A stretch of 64,000 nt of DNA from contig LMJI01000002.1 of assembly GCA_001429255.1 (NCBI GenBank), positions 607,274-671,273 of the forward strand, written 5' to 3'. Below the pieces are notes generated by a model. It saw only the letters and a program-made list of their open reading frames with translations, made no database searches and was not told the origin of the DNA. The position numbers were made by a program, and so were the translations under genes. Position 1 is the first letter of the stretch, and the number at the start of each line of letters is the position of its first letter. This DNA comes from Cellulomonas sp. Root930 (GTDB lineage: Bacteria; Actinomycetota; Actinomycetes; Actinomycetales; Cellulomonadaceae). Positions 34,544 to 43,048 of the stretch are shown here, piece by piece.

Positions 34544-35241
34544 GCGACCGGCTCCGGCTCGCGCGCGACGAGGCCGGCGACGATGGCGACCACCGCGGCG
34601 AGCAGCACCGGGATGCCCGCCGGCACCAGGGGGGTGAGCCCCAGGGCGACGACGACCGCGCCCACCGCCACGGTCTGCGCCAGCCCGGATCCGGGGCCGG
34701 TGACGCGCGGCCACACCAGGCCGAGGAACGCCGCGGCGGCGGCCGCGTCGAGGCCGTACCGCGCCGGGTCGCCCATCCGGTCGCCCGCGACGGCACCGAC
34801 GAGCGTGAACACGTTCCAGAGCACGAACACCCCGACACCGGTCCACCAGAAGCCGAGCTGGGCGGCGTGGGGCGCATTGTGCGCGGTCGCCACGGCGGTC
34901 GACTCGTCGATGGTCAGCTGCGCGGCGAGCGGGCGGCGCCAGCCCCGGGCGTCGATGAGCGGCGCCACCTGCGGCCCGTAGAGCCCGTTGCGCACCCCGA
35001 GCAGCCCGGCGGTCGCGATGGCCGCCCCGGCGAGCCCGCCCGCGCCGACGACGCCGATGAACGCGAACTGCGAGCCGCCCGAGAACATGAGCAGGCTGAG
35101 GGCCATGGCCTGCGGCACGGACAGCCCGGCGGCGACGGCCAGGGCGCCGAACGAGACCCCGTACAGGCCGGTGGCCAGCGCGACCGAGACGGCCTGCCGG
35201 ACGGCTGCCCGTCCCTCGTCGTCCCGTGTCACGCGGGCCAC
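34540..35241 (-). CDS. azlC: AzlC family branched-chain amino-acid exporter subunit
   Basis: Large subunit (233 aa) of the AzlCD permease, about seven to eight helices. Family-typical blocks are GLYGVSFGALAVAAGLSVPQAMALSLLMFSGGSQFAFIGV, near the start, and LTIDESTAVATA in the middle. GTG 35241 is the most upstream start; GTG 35232 is equally possible. The substrate could be valine, leucine or isoleucine or their analogues; no regulator is adjacent. Confidence 0.9.
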   Translation of the reverse strand: MARVTRDDEGRAAVRQAVSVALATGLYGVSFGALAVAAGLSVPQAMALSLLMFSGGSQFAFIGVVGAGGLAGAAIATAGLLGVRNGLYGPQVAPLIDARGWRRPLAAQLTIDESTAVATAHNAPHAAQLGFWWTGVGVFVLWNVFTLVGAVAGDRMGDPARYGLDAAAAAAFLGLVWPRVTGPGSGLAQTVAVGAVVVALGLTPLVPAGIPVLLAAVVAIVAGLVAREPEPVA

Positions 35242-35261
35242 TGTGACACAGGCGCCCCCGA

Positions 35262-36734
35262 CTAGATCGCCACGTACACGCTGTCGAGATACTCCTCGAG
35301 CCCCGCCTCGCCGCCCTCGCGGCCCAGCCCGGAGGACTTCACGCCGCCGAAGGGTGCGCTCGCGTCCGACACGAGCCCGCGGTTCACGCCCAGCATCCCG
35401 GTCTCGACGGTCTCCGCCAGCCGCATGACCCGCGCGATGTCCCGTGTGTAGGCGTAGGCCACCAGCCCGAACGGCGTGGAGTTGGCCAGCGCGACCCCCT
35501 CCTCCTCCGAGCCGAACGTGACCACGGGGGCGACCGGGCCGAAGGTCTCCTCGGTGATCACGCGCAGGTCGGCGGACACGCGGTCGAGGACGGTCGGCGC
35601 GTAGAAGTAGCCGCGCCGGTGCGGCCGGTCACCGCCGATGCGGATGCGCGCCCCGGCGTCGACCGCCTCGGCGACGACCTCCTCGACCCGGTCGACGGCG
35701 GAGGCCTCGATCAGCGGACCGACCGTGGTGCCCTCGTCGGCACCGTGCCCGACGACGAGCTTGTCGAACGCCTCGGTGAGCCCCGCGGTGAACTCCTCGG
35801 CGACGGACGCGTGCACGAGGAACCGGTTGGCGGCGACGCAGGTCTGCCCGGCGTTGCGCATCTTGGCCTGCACGGCACCCTGCACGGCGGCCGGGATGTC
35901 GGCGTCCTCGAACACCAGGAACGGGGCGTTGCCGCCGAGCTCCATCGACGTGCGCAGGATGTTGTCCGCCGACGCCTTGAGCAGCGCGGCGCCGACCTCC
36001 GTCGACCCGGTGAACGACAGCTTGCGCAGCCGCGGGTCCGCCAGCAGGGGGCCGGAGATGGTCCGGGCCGACGCCGACGGCACGACGTTGATCACGCCCG
36101 TCGGCAGTCCGCGGCCCTCCAGCTCCTCGCGGATGATCTCGGCGACGTACGCGGTGGTGAGCGGGGTCAGCTGGGCCGGCTTGATGACGACCGTGCAGCC
36201 GGCCGCCAGCGCGGGGGCCACCTTGCGCGCGATCATCGCGATCGGGAAGTTCCACGGCGTGATCAGCAGGGCGGGGCCGACCGGGCGCCGCAGGACGAGC
36301 TGGTGGTTCGCGCCGGACGGGGCGCGCCGGGCGAGACCGTCGAAGCGGACGGCCTGCTCGGAGTACCACCGGACGTAGTCGGCGCCGTACGCGACCTCCG
36401 CGCGGGACTCGGCCAGCGGCTTGCCGCCCTCGGCCGTCACCAGCGCGGCGATGTCCTCGGTGCGCGCGGTGAGCGTCTCGTAGACCGCCCGCAGCAGCTC
36501 CGCCCGCACCCGGGGAGCGGTCGCGCGCCACTCGGGGAACGCGCCGTCGGCCGCGGTCAGGGCGTCGAGCGCGTCCTGCTCGCCACCGTCGGCCACGTCG
36601 AACAGCGTCTCGGTGGTGGCGGGGTCGGCGACCTCGAACGTCCGGCCGGTGCTCGCGGGGCGCCACGCCCCGTCGATCAGGATCCCGGTGGGGACGTGGG
36701 CGGCGACGGTGGGGGGCAGCGACGGCGGCGTCAT
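35262..36734 (-). CDS. gabD: NAD(P)-dependent succinate-semialdehyde dehydrogenase
   Basis: Aldehyde dehydrogenase (490 aa) of the GabD branch, oxidising succinate semialdehyde to succinate. The cofactor segment is GPALLITPWNFPIAMIARK, the general base Glu is in TSMELGGNAPFLVFEDAD and the nucleophile Cys in NAGQTCVAANRF. The C-terminal GREGGEAGLEEYLDSVYVAI is GabD-like. With the gabT and aldehyde dehydrogenase genes at the left end it would complete putrescine/GABA conversion to succinate, though 27 kb away. ATG 36734 removes a poor 12-residue extension. Divergent from thyA. Confidence 0.9.
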   Translation of the reverse strand: MTPPSLPPTVAAHVPTGILIDGAWRPASTGRTFEVADPATTETLFDVADGGEQDALDALTAADGAFPEWRATAPRVRAELLRAVYETLTARTEDIAALVTAEGGKPLAESRAEVAYGADYVRWYSEQAVRFDGLARRAPSGANHQLVLRRPVGPALLITPWNFPIAMIARKVAPALAAGCTVVIKPAQLTPLTTAYVAEIIREELEGRGLPTGVINVVPSASARTISGPLLADPRLRKLSFTGSTEVGAALLKASADNILRTSMELGGNAPFLVFEDADIPAAVQGAVQAKMRNAGQTCVAANRFLVHASVAEEFTAGLTEAFDKLVVGHGADEGTTVGPLIEASAVDRVEEVVAEAVDAGARIRIGGDRPHRRGYFYAPTVLDRVSADLRVITEETFGPVAPVVTFGSEEEGVALANSTPFGLVAYAYTRDIARVMRLAETVETGMLGVNRGLVSDASAPFGGVKSSGLGREGGEAGLEEYLDSVYVAI

Positions 36735-36792
36735 ACCGAGGAGTATCGCGTCCACGCCGCGCTCGCGCACGGATCTCGGTCCGCCCGCGACC

Positions 36793-36798
36793 TACGAT
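36793..36798 (+). promoter_or_regulatory. Candidate -10 box of thyA (leaderless)
   Basis: TACGAT ends six bases before the thyA ATG, with only GACGCC between, so no ribosome binding site is possible. Start-site transcription is likely. Confidence 0.4.
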
Positions 36799-36804
36799 GA
36801 CGCC

Positions 36805-37614
36805 ATGACGGACGCGCCTGTGCCTTCCCCGTACGAGGACCTCCTGCGGCTCGTGCTCGAGACCGGCACCCCCAAGGCGGACCGCACGGGCACCGGGACC
36901 CGCAGCGTGTTCGGTCACCAGATGCGGTTCGACCTGTCGGCCGGGTTCCCCCTGGTCACGACGAAGCGCGTGCACCTGCGCTCGATCGTCCACGAGCTGC
37001 TCTGGTTCCTGCGCGGCGAGTCCAACGTGGCCTACCTGCGCGAGAACAACGTGACCATCTGGGACGAGTGGGCGGGCCCGGACGGCGAGCTGGGACCCGT
37101 GTACGGCGTGCAGTGGCGGAGCTGGCCGACGCCCGACGGCGGCCACGTCGACCAGATCACCCAGCTGTTGGAGAACCTGCGCCGGGACCCCGACTCGCGC
37201 CGGCACATCGTCTCCGCCTGGAACGTCGCGGACATCCCCTCGATGGCGCTCGCGCCGTGCCACGCGTTCTTCCAGTTCTACGTCGCCGACGGCCGGCTCT
37301 CCTGCCAGCTGTACCAACGGTCCGCCGACCTGTTCCTCGGGGTCCCGTTCAACATCGCGTCGTACGCGCTGCTCACGCACATGGTCGCCCAGCAGGTCGG
37401 GCTCCAGGTCGGCGACTTCGTGTGGACGGGCGGCGACTGCCACATCTACGACAACCACGTGGACCAGGTCCGCGAGCAGCTGAGCCGGACCCCGTACCCC
37501 GCGCCGCGGCTCGAGCTGCGCCAGGCCGACTCCCTGTTCGACTACACGTTCGAGGACGTGCAGGTGGTCGACTACCAGTACCACCCGGCCATCAAGGCCC
37601 CGGTGGCCGTGTGA
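36805..37614 (+). CDS. thyA: Thymidylate synthase
   Basis: Makes dTMP from dUMP using methylene-tetrahydrofolate (269 aa). Diagnostic parts are DRTGTGTRSVFG, the active-site Cys152 in MALAPCHAFFQFYV, RSADLFLGVPFNIASYA, GDCHIYDNHVDQV and the C-terminal IKAPVAV that closes the active site. The dihydrofolate it releases is recycled by folA, whose GTG start overlaps the thyA stop. The frame is open upstream to 36613, but the ATG at 36805 matches the family N-terminus. Confidence 0.98.
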   Translation: MTDAPVPSPYEDLLRLVLETGTPKADRTGTGTRSVFGHQMRFDLSAGFPLVTTKRVHLRSIVHELLWFLRGESNVAYLRENNVTIWDEWAGPDGELGPVYGVQWRSWPTPDGGHVDQITQLLENLRRDPDSRRHIVSAWNVADIPSMALAPCHAFFQFYVADGRLSCQLYQRSADLFLGVPFNIASYALLTHMVAQQVGLQVGDFVWTGGDCHIYDNHVDQVREQLSRTPYPAPRLELRQADSLFDYTFEDVQVVDYQYHPAIKAPVAV

Positions 37615-38111
37615 GCCTGTCGCTCATCTGGGCGCAGACGCCGACCGGCATCATCGGCCGCGACGGCACCCTGCCCTGGCACGTGCCGGAGGACATGGCG
37701 CACTTCCGCGAGCTCACCCGCGGGCATCCCGTGCTCATGGGTCGCGCCACGTGGGCCTCGCTGCCGCCGCGCTTCCGCCCGCTGCCCGGTCGCGACAACA
37801 TCGTCCTGTCGCGCACCCCGGGGTTCGAGCCGGCCGGGGCGATGGTCGTGCACGGGATCGACGAGGCGCTGCGGCTGGTGGGCAACCGCGACGCGTGGGT
37901 CATCGGCGGGGGAGAGATCTACGCAGCGCTCCTGCCGCGAGCCCAGCGCGTCGAGGTCACGGTCGTGTCCCTCGACGTCGGCGGGGACACCCGTGCGCCG
38001 GCGCTCGACCCGTCCACGTGGCGGCGCGCCGGCGTGGACCCCGACCGCGGCTGGCACGTGTCGACCGCCGGCGGCACGCGGTACCGCTTCGAGACGTACC
38101 TGCGCGCCTGA
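37611..38111 (+). CDS. folA: Dihydrofolate reductase
   Basis: Reduces dihydrofolate to tetrahydrofolate with NADPH (166 aa). It has LIWAQTPTGIIGRDGTLPWHVPEDMAHFRELT, with the conserved acidic Asp in PEDMAHF, VLMGRATWASLP, and the NADPH-binding AWVIGGGEIYAALL. The GTG start overlaps the thyA stop (GTGA), coupling the two enzymes of the thymidylate cycle. Of normal length, with no sign of the divergent trimethoprim-resistant types. Confidence 0.96.
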   Translation: MSLSLIWAQTPTGIIGRDGTLPWHVPEDMAHFRELTRGHPVLMGRATWASLPPRFRPLPGRDNIVLSRTPGFEPAGAMVVHGIDEALRLVGNRDAWVIGGGEIYAALLPRAQRVEVTVVSLDVGGDTRAPALDPSTWRRAGVDPDRGWHVSTAGGTRYRFETYLRA

Positions 38112-38149
38112 GGCGCGGACCCGCACGACGGCGGGCAGGCGTGGGGCGG

Positions 38150-38155
38150 TACCGT
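38150..38155 (+). promoter_or_regulatory. Candidate -10 box of dapA (leaderless)
   Basis: TACCGT lies six bases before the dapA ATG in the 50-base gap after folA. No Shine-Dalgarno sequence is present in the gap. Confidence 0.4.
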
Positions 38156-38161
38156 GGCCCC

Positions 38162-39088
38162 ATGCCGCGCACCTCCACGCCCACGCGCCCGTTCGGGTCC
38201 GTGCTCACCGCGATGGTCACGCCGATGACGGCGGACGGCGCGGTCGACCTCGCCCGGGCAGTGCAGCTGGCGACGCACCTGGTGGAGCACGGCAACGACG
38301 GGCTCGTGCTCAACGGCACCACGGGCGAGGCGTCCACGACGCACGCACCCGAGAAGGCGGAGCTGGTCCAGGCCGTCGTCGAGGCCGTCGGCCGGGACGC
38401 GTGGATCATCGCCGGCGCGGGGTCCAACGACACCGCGCACGCCGTGCGGATGGCCGAGCAGGCGGCGGAGGCGGGCGCCCACGGGCTGCTCGTCGTGAGT
38501 CCCTACTACTCGCGCCCCTCGCAGGAGGGTGTGCGCCGGCACGTCGAGTCCGTCGCGGACGCGACCGACCTGCCCGTGATGCTCTACGACGTCCCCGGCC
38601 GCACGGGTGTGCGGTTCGCACCCGCCACCATCGAGGCGCTCGCCGGCCACGACCGCGTCGTGGCCATGAAGGACGCCGGGGGCGACTCCTACGCCGCCGC
38701 CAAGGCCATCGCCGCCACGGGGCTGGGCTGGTACTCGGGTGACGACAGCGCGCTGCTGTCCCTGCTGGCGCACGGCGCCGCGGGCATCGTCAGCGTCTCC
38801 GGGCACGTCGTCGGTCCGCAGCTGGCCGGCATCGTCGCCGCCTTCGACGCCGGCGACCACGCCGAGGCCCTCCGCATCTTCCGATCGATCATCCCCGCGA
38901 TCGACGCACTCAACGGCGCCGGCTTCCAGGCCGTCGCCGCGAAGGCCGCGCTCCAGGTGCTGGGCGTCCTGCCCGAGCGCTCGGTGCGCCTTCCGCTCGT
39001 CCCCGCGTCCGACGACGAGCTCGCGCTGATCCGCGACGGCCTGCGGGCCGCCGGGCTGCTCGGTTTGACGTCGGCTGACCGCATCTGA
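38162..39088 (+). CDS. dapA: 4-hydroxy-tetrahydrodipicolinate synthase
   Basis: First enzyme of the lysine/diaminopimelate branch (308 aa), condensing pyruvate with aspartate semialdehyde. TIM-barrel lyase features: GTTGEASTT (pyruvate-binding threonines), Tyr142 in VMLYDVPGRTG, Schiff-base Lys170 in VVAMKDAGGD and GIVSVSGHVV. Full length. RNase J follows 16 bases later and may share its transcript, a common actinobacterial pairing. Confidence 0.96.
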   Translation: MPRTSTPTRPFGSVLTAMVTPMTADGAVDLARAVQLATHLVEHGNDGLVLNGTTGEASTTHAPEKAELVQAVVEAVGRDAWIIAGAGSNDTAHAVRMAEQAAEAGAHGLLVVSPYYSRPSQEGVRRHVESVADATDLPVMLYDVPGRTGVRFAPATIEALAGHDRVVAMKDAGGDSYAAAKAIAATGLGWYSGDDSALLSLLAHGAAGIVSVSGHVVGPQLAGIVAAFDAGDHAEALRIFRSIIPAIDALNGAGFQAVAAKAALQVLGVLPERSVRLPLVPASDDELALIRDGLRAAGLLGLTSADRI

Positions 39089-39104
39089 TCCCACCAGGAG
39101 CCCC

Positions 39105-40790
39105 ATGAGTCACCCGCATCCCGAGCTCACCCTGCCCCCGGCTCTCGCCGCCGGCGCCCTGCGCGTCGTCGCACTAGGCGGGCTCGGAGAGGTCGGCCGC
39201 AACATGGCCGTCCTCGAGCACGACGGCCGCCTGCTCGTCATCGACTGCGGCGTCCTGTTCCCCGAGGACCACCAGCCCGGCGTCGACCTGATCCTGCCCG
39301 ACTTCGAGTACATCAAGGACCGCCTGGACGACATCGAGGCGATCATCCTCACGCACGGCCACGAGGACCACATCGGCGCGGTCCCGTACCTGCTGCGGCT
39401 CCGCAAGAACATCCCGCTCGTCGGTTCCAAGCTCACGCTGGCGTTCATCGACGCCAAGCTCAAGGAGCACCGCATCCAGCCGGTCCTGCGCGAGGTCCGC
39501 GAGGGGCAGACGGCGACGTTCGGCGGCTTCGAGTGCGAGTTCATCGCCGTGAACCACTCGATCCCCGACGCGCTCGCGGTCGCGGTGCACACCGGCGCCG
39601 GCACGGTCCTGCACACCGGTGACTTCAAGATGGACCAGCTGCCGCTCGACGGCCGGATCACCGACCTGCGGGCATTCGCGCGCCTCGGCGAGAAGGGGGT
39701 CGACCTGTTCATGGTCGACTCCACCAACGCCGAGGTGCCCGGGTTCGTCGCGCAGGAGCGCGGGATCGGGCCCGTGCTCGACCAGGTGTTCGCCGACTCG
39801 ACCAAGCGGATCATCGTCGCCTCGTTCGCGTCCCACGTGCACCGCGTCCAGCAGGTGCTCGACGCGGCCTACACGCACAACCGCCGGGTCGCGCTCGTCG
39901 GTCGCTCGATGGTGCGCAACATGGGCATCGCCGCCGACCTGGGCTACCTCAAGGTGCCCGACGGCGTACTGATCGACCAGAAGCAGGTCGACACGCTGCG
40001 GGACGACGAGATCGTGCTCATGTGCACCGGGTCGCAGGGCGAGCCCATGGCTGCGCTGTCCCGGATCGCCAACAACGACCACAAGGTCTCGGTCGGCCCC
40101 GGCGACACCGTGATCATGGCGTCCTCGCTCATCCCGGGGAACGAGAACGCGGTCTTCCGCGTGATCAACGGCCTGACCCGCCTCGGCGCGCGCGTCGTGC
40201 ACTCCGGCAACGCCAAGGTGCACGTCTCCGGGCACGCCAGCGCCGGCGAGCTCCTGTACTGCTACAACATCCTCAAGCCGCGCAACGTCATGCCAGTGCA
40301 CGGCGAGATCCGGCACCTCGTGGCCAACGCGGCGCTCGCGGTGCAGACCGGCATCCCCGCCGACCGCGTGGTGCTCGCCGAGGACGGCGTGGTGGTCGAC
40401 CTGGTCGACGGGCGTGCCCGGATCGTCGGTGCCGTGCCCTGCGGGTACGTGTACGTCGACGGGTCGAGCGTCGGGGAGATCACGGAGGTCGAGCTCAAGG
40501 ACCGCCGGATCCTCGGGGACGAGGGGTTCATCTCGATCTTCGCGGTGGTGAGCTCCGCCGACGGCAAGGTGCTGGCCGGCCCGCAGATCCACGCGCGCGG
40601 GTTCGCCGAGCAGGACGCCGTGTTCGACGACATCCTCCCGGAGCTGACCGCGGCCCTCGAGGAGTCGGCGCGCAACGGGAACTCCGACGCGCACGTGCTG
40701 CAGCAGGTCATGCGTCGGGTGGTCGGCCGCTGGGTGTCCAACCGCCTGCGCCGCCGCCCGATGATCATCCCGGTGGTCGTCGAGGCCTGA
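39105..40790 (+). CDS. rnj: Ribonuclease J
   Basis: Metallo-beta-lactamase/beta-CASP ribonuclease (561 aa) with endo- and 5'-3' exonuclease activity in rRNA maturation and mRNA decay. The two-zinc motif HGHEDH is at residues 84-89; other metal ligands are in VNHSIPD and HTGDFKMD. The beta-CASP part includes FASHVHRVQQVLDAA, MCTGSQGEPMAALSRI and the phosphate-binding VHVSGHASAGEL. The C-terminal domain ends RRRPMIIPVVVEA. AGGAG precedes ATG 39105. PNPase and RNase Y are in the same window. Confidence 0.96.
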   Translation: MSHPHPELTLPPALAAGALRVVALGGLGEVGRNMAVLEHDGRLLVIDCGVLFPEDHQPGVDLILPDFEYIKDRLDDIEAIILTHGHEDHIGAVPYLLRLRKNIPLVGSKLTLAFIDAKLKEHRIQPVLREVREGQTATFGGFECEFIAVNHSIPDALAVAVHTGAGTVLHTGDFKMDQLPLDGRITDLRAFARLGEKGVDLFMVDSTNAEVPGFVAQERGIGPVLDQVFADSTKRIIVASFASHVHRVQQVLDAAYTHNRRVALVGRSMVRNMGIAADLGYLKVPDGVLIDQKQVDTLRDDEIVLMCTGSQGEPMAALSRIANNDHKVSVGPGDTVIMASSLIPGNENAVFRVINGLTRLGARVVHSGNAKVHVSGHASAGELLYCYNILKPRNVMPVHGEIRHLVANAALAVQTGIPADRVVLAEDGVVVDLVDGRARIVGAVPCGYVYVDGSSVGEITEVELKDRRILGDEGFISIFAVVSSADGKVLAGPQIHARGFAEQDAVFDDILPELTAALEESARNGNSDAHVLQQVMRRVVGRWVSNRLRRRPMIIPVVVEA

Positions 40791-40806
40791 CCGGCCCGAT
40801 CCGCGC

Positions 40807-40835
40807 GGCCCCGTCCTGCTCGCCAGGGCGGGGCC
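40807..40835. terminator. Hairpin terminator between rnj and the EamA gene
   Basis: GGCCCCGTCCTG and CAGGGCGGGGCC pair over 12 positions with one G-T wobble around a 5-base loop. It lies between two convergent genes and probably ends both transcripts. Confidence 0.75.
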
Positions 40836-40854
40836 GTCGTCGTCGGCGCTCGGC

Positions 40855-41778
40855 TCAGGTCGGCGTGACGCGGGTGACCTCGTCGGCGGTGACGTTCTCG
40901 TCGGGGGGCGGCAGGACGTCCGGCTCGCGGGGCCGCCGCGAGGCTGCGGCGGAGCCGAGGAGGATCAGCGCGGTCGCGCCGAGCACGCCGGCGGTGATCG
41001 CCTCGTCGAGCACGAGGGCGCCGAGCGCGACGGCGACGACGGGGTTCAGGTACGCGACGAGGGTGGACCGGGCCGCGCCCACCTCGACGATGAGCCGGAA
41101 GAACAGGACGAACGCGAGGGCGGTGCACAGGGCGCCGAGTCCGACGAGTGCGAGCACCGCGTCGACGGGCGGCCAGGGGTGCGGTCCGGTCAGGAGCACC
41201 ACCGGGGCGTACGCCAGCGCGGTGAGCCCGAGGCAGGTGGCCGTCAGGGGGATCGCGGGGACGTCGCGCAGCGCACGGTCGGCGATGATCGGCGCGGTGG
41301 CGTAGCCGAGCGCCGCCAGGAGCACCTGGGTGACCGCCCACGGATCACCCCCGGCAGCTCCCGGTCCGAGCAGCAGGGCCACACCGCCGAGGCCGACGAG
41401 CAGGCCGATCCAGCGGATCAGCGCCACGGGACGCCGGTCGCCGACCAGTCGTCCCAGCACCACCGCGGCGATCGGCACGGTCGCGACGAGCAGCCCCGTG
41501 GTCGAGCTCGACAGGGTGCGTTCGGCGTTGGACAGCAGGATCCACGGCAGGACGATCTCCAGCACCGCGAAGCCGAGGACGGCACGCCAGCGCCCGCGCA
41601 GCACCCGCAGCCCGCCACCGCGCACCGCGAAGGGCAGGAGCAGCAGGGCACCCAGCGCCGTGCGCACGAACACCACCATGACCGGCGTGACGTCCGTGAC
41701 GGCGATCTTGATGAGCAGGTACGGGATGCCCCAGATGACGCCGACGGCGACCAGGAGGAGCCAGCCGCGGCGGCTCAC
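40855..41778 (-). CDS. EamA family (DMT superfamily) transporter
   Basis: Membrane exporter (307 aa) with about ten helices in two EamA repeats. The first starts GWLLLVAVGVIWGIPYLLIK and the second near VTQVLLAALGYATAPIIAD. The family motif ARSTLVAYLNPVVAVALGALVLDE in helix 9 is clear. Substrate unknown (amino acids, metabolites). GTG 41778 follows a 10-codon upstream ORF whose stop overlaps it. A charged C-terminal tail (PREPDVLPPPDENVTADE) is cytoplasmic. Convergent with rnj. Confidence 0.85.
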   Translation of the reverse strand: MSRRGWLLLVAVGVIWGIPYLLIKIAVTDVTPVMVVFVRTALGALLLLPFAVRGGGLRVLRGRWRAVLGFAVLEIVLPWILLSNAERTLSSSTTGLLVATVPIAAVVLGRLVGDRRPVALIRWIGLLVGLGGVALLLGPGAAGGDPWAVTQVLLAALGYATAPIIADRALRDVPAIPLTATCLGLTALAYAPVVLLTGPHPWPPVDAVLALVGLGALCTALAFVLFFRLIVEVGAARSTLVAYLNPVVAVALGALVLDEAITAGVLGATALILLGSAAASRRPREPDVLPPPDENVTADEVTRVTPT

Positions 41779-41807
41779 GTGGGCACCGCGCAGGACCGGG
41801 AACGCAT
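41775..41807 (-). CDS. Possible leaderless leader peptide MRSRSCAVPT upstream of EamA gene
   Basis: A 10-codon reading frame begins at ATG 41807, six bases after TACGGT, the same spacing as at probable leaderless genes in this window. It ends in TGA overlapping the GTG start of the EamA gene (GTGA). Translation of the peptide would carry ribosomes to the EamA start, which has no good ribosome binding site of its own. The peptide has one Cys and three Arg/Ser pairs. Its reality is inferred from spacing and overlap only. Confidence 0.4.
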   Translation of the reverse strand: MRSRSCAVPT

Positions 41808-41813
41808 GGTGCC

Positions 41814-41819
41814 ACCGTA
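41814..41819 (-). promoter_or_regulatory. Candidate -10 box for the EamA leader ORF
   Basis: TACGGT on the minus strand, six bases before ATG 41807. No -35 hexamer is evident in the preceding 20 bases. Confidence 0.35.
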
Positions 41820-41893
41820 GGACGGACCCCTGACACGCGGGCGTGAGGTCACCCGGCCAGCGGGACCTGGCGCGTGCTCGGGGGAGGAGACGA

Positions 41894-43012
41894 TCATCCC
41901 GGGGTGGCGCCACGGAACGCCGCGAGACGCTCGTGCTCGACCTCCACGGCCTTCCTCGTGCGCGACGACCACGGCACCCACTCGTCCAGCTCGAGCGCGA
42001 GCGTCGCGCCCTTCGTGCGCGGCCGCCAGGTGCCGACCATCTCACCGTCCGCCAGGACCGCCCCGGGCCGGCCGATGCTGGGCCAGAGTGCCTTGTGGTG
42101 GGTCCTGTCCGGGACCAGGAGCTCGCGGTCGCGACCCTGCAGGAAGAGGTCGTACGGGCCGAGCAGCCGCACGAACGGGTCGCCGGGCGGGTCCTGGAGG
42201 GCCGGGAGGTCGTCGTCGAGGATCTCGGCCGGAGTCCCGTCGACGTCCACCTCGACCGCGTCGTCGGGCCATCGGGCGGACACGTCACGGAGCGTCGAGT
42301 CGAGGTAGACCGCAGCCTGCTTGCGGGTCAGTGGACCCAGCAGGTGCAGGAGGCCGCGCAGCACGTCGAGCGGGCCGTCGTCGCCGGCGGCGGGCCTGTC
42401 GAGCACCCCCACCTGACCGGCCGGCCACCGGGGGATGCGCCTCACGACCGGGGGAGACGTCCCGGGCTCGAGCTCGAGACCGGCGTGCAGGGCGGCGAGC
42501 CGGAACGTCATCTCGTACATGTGCGTCGCGCCGCAGCCCTCGCACCAGCGCAGGTAGGGCTCGGGCAGCTCGGCCGTCATCCGGGTGGACAGCGCGCCCT
42601 TGGCCATCGGCTCGTCCACGACCTCGTGCATGGTCCGCGAGACGGTGGCGAGCGCGTCGAGCACCGGGATGTCCGCGGCCGCGAGGGAGGCCGAGGCGTT
42701 GATCACGCGCTTCGCCGCGTCGGTCTCGGAGTACGGGCGCAGCGCCTTCTCGACGGCCGTCAGGTCCGACCGACGGTAGGCGTGCGGGGCGCCACGCAGC
42801 GTCCACGCCAGCGCGAGCTCGTGCGGCCAGTCGCGTGCCACGATGGGGACACCACGCACGGCCAGCGCCCACAGCGCGCCGTCCGGACCGGTGTCCTGCA
42901 CGCCGTGGTCGAGGATCGCGGCGTCGTCGGGGCGTCGTCGGCTGCTGAGCGGGCGGTCCAGCTGCTGCGCGTGCACGCGGTACCGGAGGACCTTCTCTCG
43001 GGTCACGGCCAT
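41894..43012 (-). CDS. Winged-helix DNA-binding protein, HTH_42 family (AlkZ/YcaQ-related)
   Basis: 372 aa with the layout of the HTH_42 winged-helix family, whose best known members are the AlkZ and YcaQ DNA glycosylases. Recognisable parts are VLRYRVHAQQLDRP at the N-terminus, a middle region with winged helices (HLLGPLTRKQAAVYLDSTLRDVSARWP) and the C-terminal RLLGPYDLFLQGRDRELLVPD. The catalytic Gln motif of AlkZ (QxQ, or QxD in YcaQ) seems replaced by VQDT. Crosslink-repair activity is therefore doubtful, and I call it a DNA-binding protein only. ATG 43012 has CACGGT six bases upstream. Confidence 0.75.
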   Translation of the reverse strand: MAVTREKVLRYRVHAQQLDRPLSSRRRPDDAAILDHGVQDTGPDGALWALAVRGVPIVARDWPHELALAWTLRGAPHAYRRSDLTAVEKALRPYSETDAAKRVINASASLAAADIPVLDALATVSRTMHEVVDEPMAKGALSTRMTAELPEPYLRWCEGCGATHMYEMTFRLAALHAGLELEPGTSPPVVRRIPRWPAGQVGVLDRPAAGDDGPLDVLRGLLHLLGPLTRKQAAVYLDSTLRDVSARWPDDAVEVDVDGTPAEILDDDLPALQDPPGDPFVRLLGPYDLFLQGRDRELLVPDRTHHKALWPSIGRPGAVLADGEMVGTWRPRTKGATLALELDEWVPWSSRTRKAVEVEHERLAAFRGATPG

Positions 43013-43048
43013 GGCTCCACCGTGGCACGAGGCGCCGACACGAGCAGG

